Positions 41,575-50,995 of a stretch of DNA of 64,000 bases are shown in pieces (position 1 is the first letter of the stretch; each line of letters starts with the position of its first letter). Position numbers and translations under genes: made by a program. The DNA lies in the NCBI GenBank assembly GCA_946641515.1, contig CAMPBT010000002.1:124001-188000 (forward strand), written 5' to 3'. The notes under the pieces were generated by a model. It was not told where the DNA came from. It saw nothing but the letters and a program-made list of their open reading frames with translations, and ran no database searches. This DNA comes from UBA3210 sp002363635 (GTDB taxonomy: Bacteria; Bacillota_I; Bacilli_A; RFN20; CAG-449).

Positions 41575-42951
41575 TTAATTTTTATTTGAATTATCTACTT
41601 CATTTTTGACGTCTTGAGGATAATCTTCATATTGCTGAGAAGCAATAGAATCTTCTACTAAATCTCTTACGCCAGGTTCTTTTTGTTTATTTAAAAGTTT
41701 AAGTAAGATAGGTGAAACTAAAGATGTAAATAAGATTAACATAACAACGAATGTTGAAATTGATGGATTAATGATATTAGCGTCTACACCTTTTTGCATA
41801 CAGACAAGTGCAACTTCCGCTCTAACCATCATACCTACACCAATAGATGCTGATTCTTTCCAAGTAAAGCCACAAAGTTTTGCAGTTAATCCACATCCAA
41901 GTAACTTACCAATAACGCCCATTAAGACAAATAAAATACCAAAGACTAAAAATGATGTATCAATTGCTTTAAACTGCATTCCAATACCAATATTTGCAAA
42001 GAAAATTGGAGCGAAAAAGAATCCACTAAAGATATCAGTTCTTCTATCAATATATTTCTTATCGTAGTTATTAGATAGAATTAAGCCTGCTAAGAAAGCT
42101 CCTGTAATATCAGCAACTCCGAATACTTCTTCTGCAAACCAAGCATAAACGAAACATATTGCGAATGAATAAATAGGAATTCTTCTATGGTGATCATATT
42201 TTTTAGCAAAGTAGTTCATTAATTTTGAAATACCTAAGCCGACACTTACGAAGACAATAAAGTATAATGCAATTGAAATAACACTACCTAATGTTTCATC
42301 TACTCCCCATGAAGATAATAAACCAATAACACCTGTTGAAGAATTTGATGCACCATCTAAGCCAAGAACTAATGATAAGACAACTACACCGATAATATCA
42401 TCAAGGATAGCAGCAGAAACGACACATGTTCCCATTTCTGAATCTAATTTACCAAGTTCTTTTAATGTTGCAACAGTTACTGAAACTGATGTAGCAGTTA
42501 AAATACATCCATAGAATAATGCTTCTTTATAATTTGTAGCAATGTGAGCAAATCCACCAAAGCATAATACCGCCATTAAGAAACCAAGTCCCATAGGAAC
42601 AATAACACCTGATAGAGTAATAAATAAACTCTTAACTCCAGTAGCTTTTACTTTTTTTAAATCAGTACCTATACCCGCACTGAACATAATAAGAATTACG
42701 CCAATTTTTGCAATGAATGAAAGACCTTCTTGAGATGATTCATTAAAGACTTGTTGGTTTGGAATAAATTTAATTAAGGATAATAATATTCCTGCAACTA
42801 AATAACCAATAACTTGTGGTAAGCCAATTTTTTGACAACCGATTGATAAAGTTTTACAAACAACTAAGATTAATGCAATTGGTAGTAGCACTGAAACAAA
42901 GTTAATTTTTTCTGTAGCAGCTTCTGCTAAAAACATAAATGAACTAGCCAT
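41575..42951 (-). CDS. Cation/proton antiporter, CPA2 family
   Basis: The protein (458 residues from the ATG at 42951) has about 12 membrane segments. Family marks are GYLVAGILLS, the acidic membrane pair in SAAILDDIIGVVVLS, and GAFLAGLILSN. It exchanges Na or K for protons. No TrkA-N/KTN domain follows, unlike KefB/C; the short tail is acidic. AGAAGGA decides the start over an upstream ATG at 43005. Confidence 0.92.
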   Translation of the reverse strand: MASSFMFLAEAATEKINFVSVLLPIALILVVCKTLSIGCQKIGLPQVIGYLVAGILLSLIKFIPNQQVFNESSQEGLSFIAKIGVILIMFSAGIGTDLKKVKATGVKSLFITLSGVIVPMGLGFLMAVLCFGGFAHIATNYKEALFYGCILTATSVSVTVATLKELGKLDSEMGTCVVSAAILDDIIGVVVLSLVLGLDGASNSSTGVIGLLSSWGVDETLGSVISIALYFIVFVSVGLGISKLMNYFAKKYDHHRRIPIYSFAICFVYAWFAEEVFGVADITGAFLAGLILSNNYDKKYIDRRTDIFSGFFFAPIFFANIGIGMQFKAIDTSFLVFGILFVLMGVIGKLLGCGLTAKLCGFTWKESASIGVGMMVRAEVALVCMQKGVDANIINPSISTFVVMLILFTSLVSPILLKLLNKQKEPGVRDLVEDSIASQQYEDYPQDVKNEVDNSNKN

Positions 42952-43039
42952 ATATTCATTCCTTCTTTCCTCAAATAGTCTACTCTCTAGCAATTTTATT
43001 TTCAAACAATATTAATATATTTATTAATAAATATTGGTT

Positions 43040-43048
43040 TGTTATAAT
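43040..43048 (+). promoter_or_regulatory. Extended -10 promoter of the methyltransferase gene
   Basis: TGTTATAAT (TG, one base, TATAAT at 43043-43048), with only eight bases to the ATG. The -35 region is poor, as is common with an extended -10. Confidence 0.6.
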
Positions 43049-43056
43049 GTTTTTGT

Positions 43057-44346
43057 ATGAATTTTGAAGAACATTTAAAGAAATATTTAACAAATGAAGA
43101 AATTAGTAATCTTATGGATAGTTTAGATAAAATGTCTACCCATGCTTTATTAGTAAATACAAATAAAATTGATGATGAATTTCTTCTTAAGAAGTTTCCA
43201 CATCTAACTAAGCACCCTTTAGTTGATCATTGTTACCTATACGACAACAATGAATATCCTTTAGGTAAACATATTTATTTTGAACAAGGTTTATATTATC
43301 TATTCGAACCATGTTCATCATTAATTGCCCATTACTTAAACCCTCAAGAAGATGATGTTATTTTAGATTGTGCGGCAGCACCTGGAGGCAAAGCTCTTCA
43401 CACTGCAATTTTAAAGAAAAATAAAGGCATAGTAGTCGCTAATGAAATATCACGTGAACGTTCATTAGTTTTATCATCAAACGTCGAAAGAATGGGCGTT
43501 TCTAACGTTATTGTTACCAATAACTCTCTAGACGATTTTTCCTCGTTTAATGAAACATTTGATAAGATCATTTTAGATGCACCATGTTCTGGAAGCGGTA
43601 TGTTTAGAAAAGAAGATAAAATGAAAGAAGATTGGACTTATCAAAAAGTTCTTTCTCTAGCAGAACTTCAAAAAACTCTAATCATGCAAGCATATAATCT
43701 TCTTAAGCCTAGAGGAATCTTATCTTATTCAACCTGTTCTTTCTCTTATGAAGAAGATGAAGAAACAGTTCAATATTTGCTAGATAACACAAATGCAGAA
43801 TTAATTGAAATAGAAGATAGAAAAGAATTCTATAAATCAAAATCTAGAATTGGTATTCACTTATTCCCTAATTTATTTATTGGAGAAGGTCATTATCTAT
43901 GTTTAATTAAAAAACCAGGTGAAATATTTACTACTAAAATCAAAGAACCTAAAGAAGATAAATACGCTCCAACATTAAGAAAAGAATTCTCTTTAGACGG
44001 ATATATTTATTCTTTCGATAATATATATTATCGTTTACCACAATATTTTGATTTTAAAAAGCTTAAAGTGGTAAGAGGTGGTCTTAAACTTGGAACATTA
44101 GAAAAATATGGTTTCGATTTAGATCACGCCTTATCTCATTACTTAACTAACTATAAAAACTCAATCAATTTAAATGACGAACAAGTAACTTCTTACGTTC
44201 AGGGAAACTCAATGAACCTAGATGTTAAAGATGGTTACGTCATCATAGAATATGATGATAATGGTTTAGGACTTGCTAAAGCGAAGAATAAAAAGGTCAA
44301 TAATAAATACCCTAAAGGGTTACGAAAAAACCAAATTGTCCTATAA
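43057..44346 (+). CDS. NOL1/NOP2/sun family RNA cytosine-5 methyltransferase (RsmF-like)
   Basis: The 429-residue protein has an intact SAM site (DCAAAPGGKALH, about residue 109), the releasing Cys in DAPCSGSGMFRK and the catalytic Cys in SYSTCSFSYEEDEE, then a C-terminal PUA-like RNA-binding region. It would methylate cytosine-5 in rRNA. No Shine-Dalgarno lies before the ATG. In contrast to the RsmB homologue at 49613-50899, all active-site residues are kept. Confidence 0.92.
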   Translation: MNFEEHLKKYLTNEEISNLMDSLDKMSTHALLVNTNKIDDEFLLKKFPHLTKHPLVDHCYLYDNNEYPLGKHIYFEQGLYYLFEPCSSLIAHYLNPQEDDVILDCAAAPGGKALHTAILKKNKGIVVANEISRERSLVLSSNVERMGVSNVIVTNNSLDDFSSFNETFDKIILDAPCSGSGMFRKEDKMKEDWTYQKVLSLAELQKTLIMQAYNLLKPRGILSYSTCSFSYEEDEETVQYLLDNTNAELIEIEDRKEFYKSKSRIGIHLFPNLFIGEGHYLCLIKKPGEIFTTKIKEPKEDKYAPTLRKEFSLDGYIYSFDNIYYRLPQYFDFKKLKVVRGGLKLGTLEKYGFDLDHALSHYLTNYKNSINLNDEQVTSYVQGNSMNLDVKDGYVIIEYDDNGLGLAKAKNKKVNNKYPKGLRKNQIVL

Positions 44347-44379
44347 AATATTATTTCTTATATAAATATAAAAAAATAT

Positions 44380-44408
44380 TTGCATTTACTATTTTGTTTT
44401 GCTAAACT
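44380..44408 (+). promoter_or_regulatory. Promoter of rpmB
   Basis: TTGCAT (44380-44385), 17 bases, TAAACT (44403-44408). Confidence 0.6.
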
Positions 44409-44450
44409 AATCAAGGTAATTAAACAAAAGCCGCAAAGGAGGTAGAATTT

Positions 44451-44669
44451 ATGGCAAGAGTATGTCCAGTAACTGGAAAAGCACCTATCAGTGGTAACAA
44501 TCGTTCCCATTCCTTAAGAGCGACTCGTAGAAGATGGAATGTCAACTTACAACCAGTTAAAGTCAATGTAAACGGACGTGTTGTAACTATGAAATTATCT
44601 GCACGCGCTATTAAGACTTTAAACAAAACTGCTAAGAAATCTGCAAAAACTGAAGAAGTAGCAGCTTAA
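44451..44669 (+). CDS. rpmB: 50S ribosomal protein L28
   Basis: This 72-residue basic protein begins MARVCPVTGKAPISGNNRSH and has RRRWNVNLQPVKV. Only one cysteine is seen near the N-terminus, so the zinc-binding C+ form is unlikely. AAAGGAGG precedes the ATG. It is monocistronic with its own promoter and terminator. Confidence 0.97.
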   Translation: MARVCPVTGKAPISGNNRSHSLRATRRRWNVNLQPVKVNVNGRVVTMKLSARAIKTLNKTAKKSAKTEEVAA

Positions 44670-44692
44670 GTTGATTCTTAACAACAAAAAAT

Positions 44693-44717
44693 AACCACTC
44701 GATTGAGTGGTTTTTTT
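44693..44717 (+). terminator. Terminator of rpmB
   Basis: AACCACTC pairs with GAGTGGTT around GATT, then a run of T. Confidence 0.9.
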
Positions 44718-44771
44718 GTTCTTTTTAAAGAATCATAAAGAAGTTATTTATTTAGTCATTTTTCCAAAAAA

Positions 44772-44788
44772 AGCACCATCAAGGCGCT
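44772..44788 (-). terminator. Terminator of the gmk-to-rpe operon
   Basis: AGCGCC pairs with GGTGCT around five bases, then TTTTTTT on the minus strand, two bases after the last gene's stop. Confidence 0.8.
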
Positions 44789-44790
44789 TA

Positions 44791-45441
44791 TTATAATAAT
44801 GTATATATAAATATAATTAAGAAGAATAAGAATGATGCAAATACATTAATCCATTCAGCAAGCGCTAAAGGAAAAACTTTGCCTCGATTATATGTAGTGT
44901 TTCCTTTTGAATCACTACTCTTTTTCATCTTCCACCATGTAGTTAAGCTTGGAGCAAGATCAACTATTATTAATATTGCCATAACTATAAAACTAGCAAT
45001 ACAAACAAATAAAGGATAAATAGCAAAATTATCTCTTAATGATAGATATCCTAATATAAAGAATGAAGCAATATTAGTAACCATGAAGATAGAAACTATA
45101 CCAACATGAATTTTATAATTAGTAGTATCAAATAAGAATAATGTAAGTAAGACAACTGCATTAATAATTAAAATTATTGCAAGGAATCTACTTGTAAATA
45201 TATCGTTATTTACAAAGAACATAACATATGAAGAAAAGATTAATAAAATAACTTCAAGAGATAATACACTTTTAAAAAGGATATTGAGGTTATAATTCTT
45301 TTTACTTCTTAATTCAAATGGGAAATTCCTTAAAAATGAAACTTTCTCTTTTGTATCAACATAATATATAGCACATCCCAGTGACAAAGTAATCACCATA
45401 AAGATGAGAGTAAAAAGTAAGACTAATTGATCAAAACTCAT
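44791..45441 (-). CDS. Unknown membrane protein, 216 residues
   Basis: This protein has about six hydrophobic segments with a charged loop after the first (about residues 28-50) and a polar stretch near residue 175. No family is recognised. It starts two bases after rpe, with AAGAGGT inside the rpe 3' end, so it belongs to the operon. Function unknown. Confidence 0.7.
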   Translation of the reverse strand: MSFDQLVLLFTLIFMVITLSLGCAIYYVDTKEKVSFLRNFPFELRSKKNYNLNILFKSVLSLEVILLIFSSYVMFFVNNDIFTSRFLAIILIINAVVLLTLFLFDTTNYKIHVGIVSIFMVTNIASFFILGYLSLRDNFAIYPLFVCIASFIVMAILIIVDLAPSLTTWWKMKKSSDSKGNTTYNRGKVFPLALAEWINVFASFLFFLIIFIYTLL

Positions 45442-45443
45442 AT

Positions 45444-46106
45444 TTACCTCTTAAGAATATCGACTCTTTCTTTATAATTTTCACTTTTTAGAATGTAAGA
45501 ACCCGCAACTAAAACTTCTGCACCAGCATTTTTTGCTTCTTCACAAGTTTCGTTATTAATGCCTCCATCAACTTCAATTAAATATGAATAATTATGTTCT
45601 TTCTTTTCTTTAGCTAAATAAGCAAGTTTATCTAAAGCAATAGGCATAAACTTTTGTCCACCTTTACCAGGAACTACACTCATAATTAAAGCTAAATCAA
45701 TTTTATCTAAATAAGGTTTTAATACTTCAATAGGAGTATCTGGAGATACTGCTAAACCTACTTCATAACCTTTGTCATGAACATAAGAAATTAAAGCATT
45801 AATATCTTGAGAATATGTTGCTTCATAATGGAATGTTAATAACTTAACGTGTTTCTTCATAAATCTATCTAAATATGCTTTAACATCGTTAACCATTAAG
45901 TGAACATCGATAATAGAATCATTAGTTAAAGCAGAAACAATATCAATTTCTTTACCTGTAAAAGATGTATTAGAAACAAACTGTCCATCCATTACATCAA
46001 AGTGAATTAAATCACTGCCTGCATTAATTAAATTTGTACAAACTAAATTTAAGTTTTCTTCACTGACTCCAAGAATTGAAGGAGCAATAAGTGTTTTATT
46101 TTCCAT
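45444..46106 (-). CDS. rpe: Ribulose-phosphate 3-epimerase
   Basis: The 220-residue TIM barrel interconverts ribulose- and xylulose-5-phosphate. Motifs seen: APSILG near the start, HFDVMDGQFV metal/active site, DVHLMV, SVVPGKGGQKF and EVDGGIN. It overlaps rsgA by 11 bases in the conserved Firmicutes order. Confidence 0.95.
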   Translation of the reverse strand: MENKTLIAPSILGVSEENLNLVCTNLINAGSDLIHFDVMDGQFVSNTSFTGKEIDIVSALTNDSIIDVHLMVNDVKAYLDRFMKKHVKLLTFHYEATYSQDINALISYVHDKGYEVGLAVSPDTPIEVLKPYLDKIDLALIMSVVPGKGGQKFMPIALDKLAYLAKEKKEHNYSYLIEVDGGINNETCEEAKNAGAEVLVAGSYILKSENYKERVDILKR

Positions 46107-46965
46107 AACGATCCTTTCTAAAGATTAATTCTCCTAACATATGAAGATAATTCTCATAGTTTTCTCTATCAAACTTACCTTCATTCATAAGTTCAGTAAC
46201 TTTACATCCTGGTTCATTTTGGTGTAAGCAATTGCCGTATCTACATTCTTCATAATGTTCATGCGCAAATGGGAAATACTGAGCAAGTTCTTCCTTAAAA
46301 ATATCAAGTTCTAATGAAGAAAAGCCTGGAGTATCTCCAATAAACCCGCCATTATATGGAAGTAAAATAACTTCTTTAGTTTGATGTTTACCTCTACCTA
46401 AAGCTACTGAATATTCTCCGATTTCTCTATCGTATTCAGCGTCGATTAAATTAATTAAAGAAGATTTACCAACACCAGTTTGACCCATAAAAGCAATAGT
46501 AAGTCCCTTGATTCTATCTTTAATAGCGTCAAGACCTTCTAGAGTCTTTGATGAATAAGTCATAACTTCAACGCCAAGTAATTCATATTGTTTATAAATA
46601 TGTTTAATTTTTTCTTCATCAGTAAGTAAATCTCTCTTAGTTAAAACTAATAATGGTTTAATATTACTTAGATTAAGTAAAGTTAAAAATTTATCAACTA
46701 GATATGATGAAAAAGATGGGTTTTCTAAACTCATAACAATAACACCTAAATCGATGTTCGCAATTCTTGGTCTAACTAGTTCATTTTTTCTTTCAACAAT
46801 ATCATCGATAGTTTTATCAGTAGGATTAATGATAACATTATCTCCTACTAATAACTTAATCTTTTTATGTTTTAAAATACCACGTGGAGTTAGTCTTAAA
46901 ACAGATTTATCTTCTAGATAAACCTCATACACTCCTCCAACTGTTGATAAAATTTTTCCTACCAT
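46096..46965 (-). CDS. rsgA: Ribosome small-subunit biogenesis GTPase RsgA
   Basis: The 289-residue, circularly permuted GTPase has an OB fold, then the permuted order: TKRD (G4), Walker A GQTGVGKSSLIN (G1), DTPGFSS (G3), and a zinc motif CRYGNCLHQNEPGC. It checks the decoding site late in 30S assembly. It is placed two bases after prkC. Confidence 0.95.
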   Translation of the reverse strand: MVGKILSTVGGVYEVYLEDKSVLRLTPRGILKHKKIKLLVGDNVIINPTDKTIDDIVERKNELVRPRIANIDLGVIVMSLENPSFSSYLVDKFLTLLNLSNIKPLLVLTKRDLLTDEEKIKHIYKQYELLGVEVMTYSSKTLEGLDAIKDRIKGLTIAFMGQTGVGKSSLINLIDAEYDREIGEYSVALGRGKHQTKEVILLPYNGGFIGDTPGFSSLELDIFKEELAQYFPFAHEHYEECRYGNCLHQNEPGCKVTELMNEGKFDRENYENYLHMLGELIFRKDRYGK

Positions 46966-46967
46966 AA

Positions 46968-47849
46968 TTAATCTTTATTTTTTCTTCCAAATAGTCTTTC
47001 CCAGAATGATTTCTTTTGAATTGATTCAGGGTCACGAAGAATTCTATCAATATCTTTTCTTAAATCGAAAACTGATTTATATCTATTGTTAGGATTCTTT
47101 TCACAGCATTTAATAATAATCTTTTCAACAACTACTGGAACTTTAGGATTAAGTTTTCTAACTGAAGGTAACTTATCCTTAATATGTTTTAAAGCGACAG
47201 TAACTGGTGATTCATCATCAAAAGGAACTTTTCCTGTTAATAATTCAAAGAATGTAATACCTAATGCATAAATATCTGATTGAGGTGTAGCAGGGTTTCC
47301 TTGAGAAATTTCAGGTGCTAAATAATGTACTGAACCAATAACAACTTCTGATCTAGTAACTCTAGATGCATTTTGGAATGTTGCAATACCAAAGTCACCA
47401 AGTTTAATTGTTGAATCGCCTGTTAAATAGACGTTTTGAGGTTTGATATCTCTATGGATTACTCCATGTTGATGAGCATGTAAAACTGCTGAGCATAATT
47501 GATACATAACATCACAAGCTTCAAGTACTGAGAATTTTCCTCTAACATTTAAGACATCTCTTAAGTTTTGTCCTTTGATTAATTCGTTAACCATATATGG
47601 TCTACCTTCAAAAGTACCTAAGTTTAAGACACGGACAATATTTTGATGATTTAAAGATGCTGCAGCACGTGCTTCTCTTTCAAATCTAGTTAGGTTAACA
47701 GGATTTTTCATCGTATCTTCTTTAATGATTTTGATTGCAACTTCTTTACGCGCAATTAAATCTTCAGCAAGGTAAACCTGAGCCATACCACCTTCACCTA
47801 AAAGTGATTTGACTTTATATCTTTCATCGATAATTTCACCTAATTTCAT
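46968..47849 (-). CDS. prkC: Serine/threonine protein kinase without PASTA domains
   Basis: The 293-residue Hanks-type kinase has GEGGMAQVYLA, the ATP-binding Lys in VAIKII, HRDIKPQNVYL, DFGIA and APE (LAPEIS). It stops about 20 residues after the kinase domain in a basic tail (FWERLFGRKNKD). Bacillus PrkC has about 650 residues with a membrane helix and PASTA repeats that sense wall fragments; these are missing here, so the kinase is cytoplasmic or held through the tail. The stop overlaps the prpC end by one base. Confidence 0.93.
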   Translation of the reverse strand: MKLGEIIDERYKVKSLLGEGGMAQVYLAEDLIARKEVAIKIIKEDTMKNPVNLTRFEREARAAASLNHQNIVRVLNLGTFEGRPYMVNELIKGQNLRDVLNVRGKFSVLEACDVMYQLCSAVLHAHQHGVIHRDIKPQNVYLTGDSTIKLGDFGIATFQNASRVTRSEVVIGSVHYLAPEISQGNPATPQSDIYALGITFFELLTGKVPFDDESPVTVALKHIKDKLPSVRKLNPKVPVVVEKIIIKCCEKNPNNRYKSVFDLRKDIDRILRDPESIQKKSFWERLFGRKNKD

Positions 47850-48580
47850 TATTTATCCTCCCATAAAGCAATTGCGATATTATCTTTACCACCATTTTCA
47901 TTAGCTAAAGATATTAACGTATCAACTTTTTCATCAGTTGACTTGCTTGTACTCTTTAAGACATTTTCAATATCGTTATCTTCAACCATATTGTATAAAC
48001 CATCTGAACAAAGTAATATCTGTGTAAAATGTCTTTTATATGTTTTTTCAACTACTGTGACACTTGGATAAGTACCAAGTGCATTCATTAAGACGTGGCG
48101 TTTAGGATGAGTTGCCATTTGGTCTTTTGAAATCTTTCCAGTCTTATATAAGAACTGAACGTAAGTTTGATCTTCACTAAGCTGTTCAAGAACATCATTT
48201 TCAATTGAATAACATCTTGAGTCACCGATATTAAATACACTTAATTTTCCTTTATGAAGCGCCGCAAATATCAATGTGGTTCCCATATCTCTATATTCAA
48301 TTGAGGCATTTCCCATTTCATTAACTAAGTTATTAGCAGCTCTAATCGCTCTCATGATATGCATCTTCATACCAATGTTAGTTCTGAATTTATCTTTTTT
48401 AAGGATTCTTTCTTTTAATTCTTTTAAAGCTAAATGAGAAGCTGTTTTTCCTGAAGCGTGACCTCCCATACCGTCCAAGACTGCAAGGAAAACGTCTCCG
48501 TCTTTATTTACAAAAATATCGCCGGAGTCTTCATTCTTATCTCTCATTTTTCCAATATCTGTCTTGAAACAATAACTCAT
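47849..48580 (-). CDS. prpC: PP2C-type protein phosphatase
   Basis: The product (243 residues from the ATG at 48580) has the PP2C metal-site motifs DKNEDSGD, DGMGGHASGK, GDSR, and GGKDNIA. It reverses phosphorylation by the kinase encoded next to it. AGAAGGA lies upstream of this ATG; an in-frame upstream start at 48622 lies inside rlmN. Confidence 0.94.
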   Translation of the reverse strand: MSYCFKTDIGKMRDKNEDSGDIFVNKDGDVFLAVLDGMGGHASGKTASHLALKELKERILKKDKFRTNIGMKMHIMRAIRAANNLVNEMGNASIEYRDMGTTLIFAALHKGKLSVFNIGDSRCYSIENDVLEQLSEDQTYVQFLYKTGKISKDQMATHPKRHVLMNALGTYPSVTVVEKTYKRHFTQILLCSDGLYNMVEDNDIENVLKSTSKSTDEKVDTLISLANENGGKDNIAIALWEDK

Positions 48581-48582
48581 TA

Positions 48583-49620
48583 TTATAATTTTCCTTCTTC
48601 TTTTGCTCTTAATTGACCGCATGCTGCGTCAATATCGCTACCAAATTCTTTTCTAATAGTAGTTTTAACGCCATGCTTCATTAAATAATCCATAAAAGCT
48701 TTTACTTGAGAACTTTCTGCTCTATGGTAGCCATTTTCAAGTACATCGTTATATGGAATTAAATTTACATAAGCAAATGTAGGTTTAATTAATTCTACTA
48801 ATTGTTTAGCACATTCAAGAGTATCGTTAACACCTTTAATCATGATGTATTCGTAAGTTACTCTTCTACCTGCAATCTTGTTATATTCAGCAATAGCAGG
48901 AATTAACTGATCTAAAGGATAAGCTTTATTAACTTTCATTAATCTGCTTCTTAATTCGTTATTAGGAGCATGTAAAGAAATTGCTAAGTTAATTTGTAAT
49001 CCTTCATTAGCGTAATCATAAATTCTTGGCACAATACCTGATGTAGATACAGTAATATGACGAGCGCCAATAGCAAAACCTTTTTGTTCATTAGCAACTC
49101 TAACGAAATCCATGACATTATCATAGTTATCAAAAGGTTCACCTGTACCCATAACAACAATATGAGTTACACGATTTCCTTCTTCTCTTAACATATCGTC
49201 AACAACAACGAGTTCACCAACCATTTCAGCGGCAGTTAAATCTCTTTGTTTTGCAAGTAATCCAGATGCACAGAATGAGCAACCCATAGCACATCCAACC
49301 TGAGAAGTTACGCAAATAACGTTTCCATAATCATATCTCATTAAAACTGTTTCAACTTTAGAACCATCTGCAAGTTCTAATAACAATTTAATTGTTCCAT
49401 CTTTAGAGACCTGTTTTACATAAACACTAGGTTTATCTAAACAATATTTTTCTTTTAAGACATCTCTAAAAGACTTGGAAATATCTGACATATCATCAAA
49501 ATTAGTGACATGCTTTTCATAAATCCAAGAATAAAGTTGCTTAGCGCGGAACTTACTTTGTCCTTCGCTAAGCATCTGTTGTTCTAATTTGTATAAAGGT
49601 AATCCGTATAAATTAATCAT
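48583..49620 (-). CDS. rlmN: Dual-specificity RNA methyltransferase RlmN
   Basis: This 345-residue radical-SAM enzyme methylates A2503 of 23S rRNA and A37 of some tRNAs. The cluster motif GCAMGCSFCASG (about residue 110), GEPFDNYDNV and the methylated Cys near the C-terminus (AACGQLR) are present. It overlaps the rsmB stop by eight bases. Confidence 0.95.
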   Translation of the reverse strand: MINLYGLPLYKLEQQMLSEGQSKFRAKQLYSWIYEKHVTNFDDMSDISKSFRDVLKEKYCLDKPSVYVKQVSKDGTIKLLLELADGSKVETVLMRYDYGNVICVTSQVGCAMGCSFCASGLLAKQRDLTAAEMVGELVVVDDMLREEGNRVTHIVVMGTGEPFDNYDNVMDFVRVANEQKGFAIGARHITVSTSGIVPRIYDYANEGLQINLAISLHAPNNELRSRLMKVNKAYPLDQLIPAIAEYNKIAGRRVTYEYIMIKGVNDTLECAKQLVELIKPTFAYVNLIPYNDVLENGYHRAESSQVKAFMDYLMKHGVKTTIRKEFGSDIDAACGQLRAKEEGKL

Positions 49621-50899
49621 TTTTTTCTTCTGCTACTTTCTTTTGTTTTTTAAGTCTTGCGTAGTAGATACCTTCGCCCTTATATTCATATGGGAAGATT
49701 AATTTCTCATCTAAAAGTGAGAAATCTGGGTGAGATTCTAAGAATGTTCTAACTGCAAGGAAACTTTCTTTCTTGTTTAATGTTGATACATAGTAATCAA
49801 GTTCTCCATCATCCTTTAAGAATGTTGAAGCTTCTTGTAAGTATTTTTGTTGTTCTTCAAGATATTTATCAATATCATCACGGTCTAATTGAAGTAAGAC
49901 TTCTGGTCTTTTTCTTGCAAGTCCAATATTAGTTGATGGAGCAGCACAAATAACTCTATCTTGAGAGCCTAATGCAACTGAAGTAATAATTGAACTATAT
50001 TCTGAGACAAAAAGATTAATTGCTTTTGATTGGAACTTAGAAACAACTTTTGCAGCTTGCAAGTAATCTTCTTGAGTAGGAGTTGCATAATTAACTTTAC
50101 CTAAGTCGTTAATACCGCAGATTGTTGCAAGAGCAACTGAAGGATCATTATGTCCCATTAAAAGAATTGTTTCTGCTTGTTCTAAAGCAAAATCTTCAAT
50201 CATCTTTTGTTTTGATTGATCCATGACAAAGATTTTCTTTTGTAAGAATAATTGTTCTTCAAATAGTTTATCTTTACCAATGAAATTGTATGATGTTGAA
50301 CATGTATCAGTTTTTTCAAAATTTGCTGATGCAAGTGGAGCATCTACTAACATCTTGTTGATTGATACTGAAATTGGAGCCCCTTTTCTAGAAAGTGAAA
50401 TACTCTTAACTGTATTTTTAGTTCCAAAATGTTTTCTCATCATAGTGATTAACCATTCTGGGTAAGAATATGTAAGAGCGATTCTTCTAGCAAAATTGTT
50501 ATTAATTTCATCACTTAATTGAGTAGGTCCTTTTGCTAATGCTTCAATGCATGAACCTGCTTTTACTTCATCAATAGCGTTTTCTTCACCTTCATTTAAG
50601 ATTTGTGATAATTCAACTTTTAAATTACCTAAATCTACTCCTCTAGCATAACGTGCAAACGCTACTGCTAAAGCCATCTTTTCTTTTTGGGTATCTGAAG
50701 CATCTTTAAAATAGTTTGAGATTTCCCAATTTAAGAAATAGAAACGATTGATGTAAGCTTTTAATGTGTCTTTTACAGGGATTAGATCTTTTGCGTCAAT
50801 TATCCCAACATTAACTGCCTTATTAATGCAGTAAGCAAAAGTCATTTCCTTGTTTTTAATTTTTTGAATTAAATCGTATGTGTAAGATAGTATGTTCAT
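49613..50899 (-). CDS. rsmB: RsmB homologue with lost active site (pseudoenzyme)
   Basis: The gene holds the position of rsmB and keeps its layout: an N-terminal NusB-like helical domain (about 1-130) and a Rossmann-type domain to residue 428 ending GIYYARLKK. Yet the SAM loop (DLCAAPGGKT in relatives) reads LLMGHNDPSVAL (247-258), DAPCSG reads CAAPSTN (318-324), and the catalytic YSTCS reads YVSTLN (370-375). Both catalytic cysteines are gone. The frame is open and codon use normal, so it is probably expressed as an RNA-binding protein without m5C activity. Confidence 0.85.
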   Translation of the reverse strand: MNILSYTYDLIQKIKNKEMTFAYCINKAVNVGIIDAKDLIPVKDTLKAYINRFYFLNWEISNYFKDASDTQKEKMALAVAFARYARGVDLGNLKVELSQILNEGEENAIDEVKAGSCIEALAKGPTQLSDEINNNFARRIALTYSYPEWLITMMRKHFGTKNTVKSISLSRKGAPISVSINKMLVDAPLASANFEKTDTCSTSYNFIGKDKLFEEQLFLQKKIFVMDQSKQKMIEDFALEQAETILLMGHNDPSVALATICGINDLGKVNYATPTQEDYLQAAKVVSKFQSKAINLFVSEYSSIITSVALGSQDRVICAAPSTNIGLARKRPEVLLQLDRDDIDKYLEEQQKYLQEASTFLKDDGELDYYVSTLNKKESFLAVRTFLESHPDFSLLDEKLIFPYEYKGEGIYYARLKKQKKVAEEKND

Positions 50900-50975
50900 A
50901 ATAGGTACTCCTTTTTCTTATAATATCACGAAAGTGTAACAAATGTGAGCAATTTTGTATATATAATACAAAAAA

Positions 50976-50990
50976 AGGGCACTAAGCCCT
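50976..50990 (-). terminator. Terminator before rsmB
   Basis: AGGGC pairs with GCCCT around five bases, then TTTTTTT on the minus strand; it splits the gmk-priA part from the rsmB-rpe part. Confidence 0.75.
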
Positions 50991-50995
50991 AGTTT

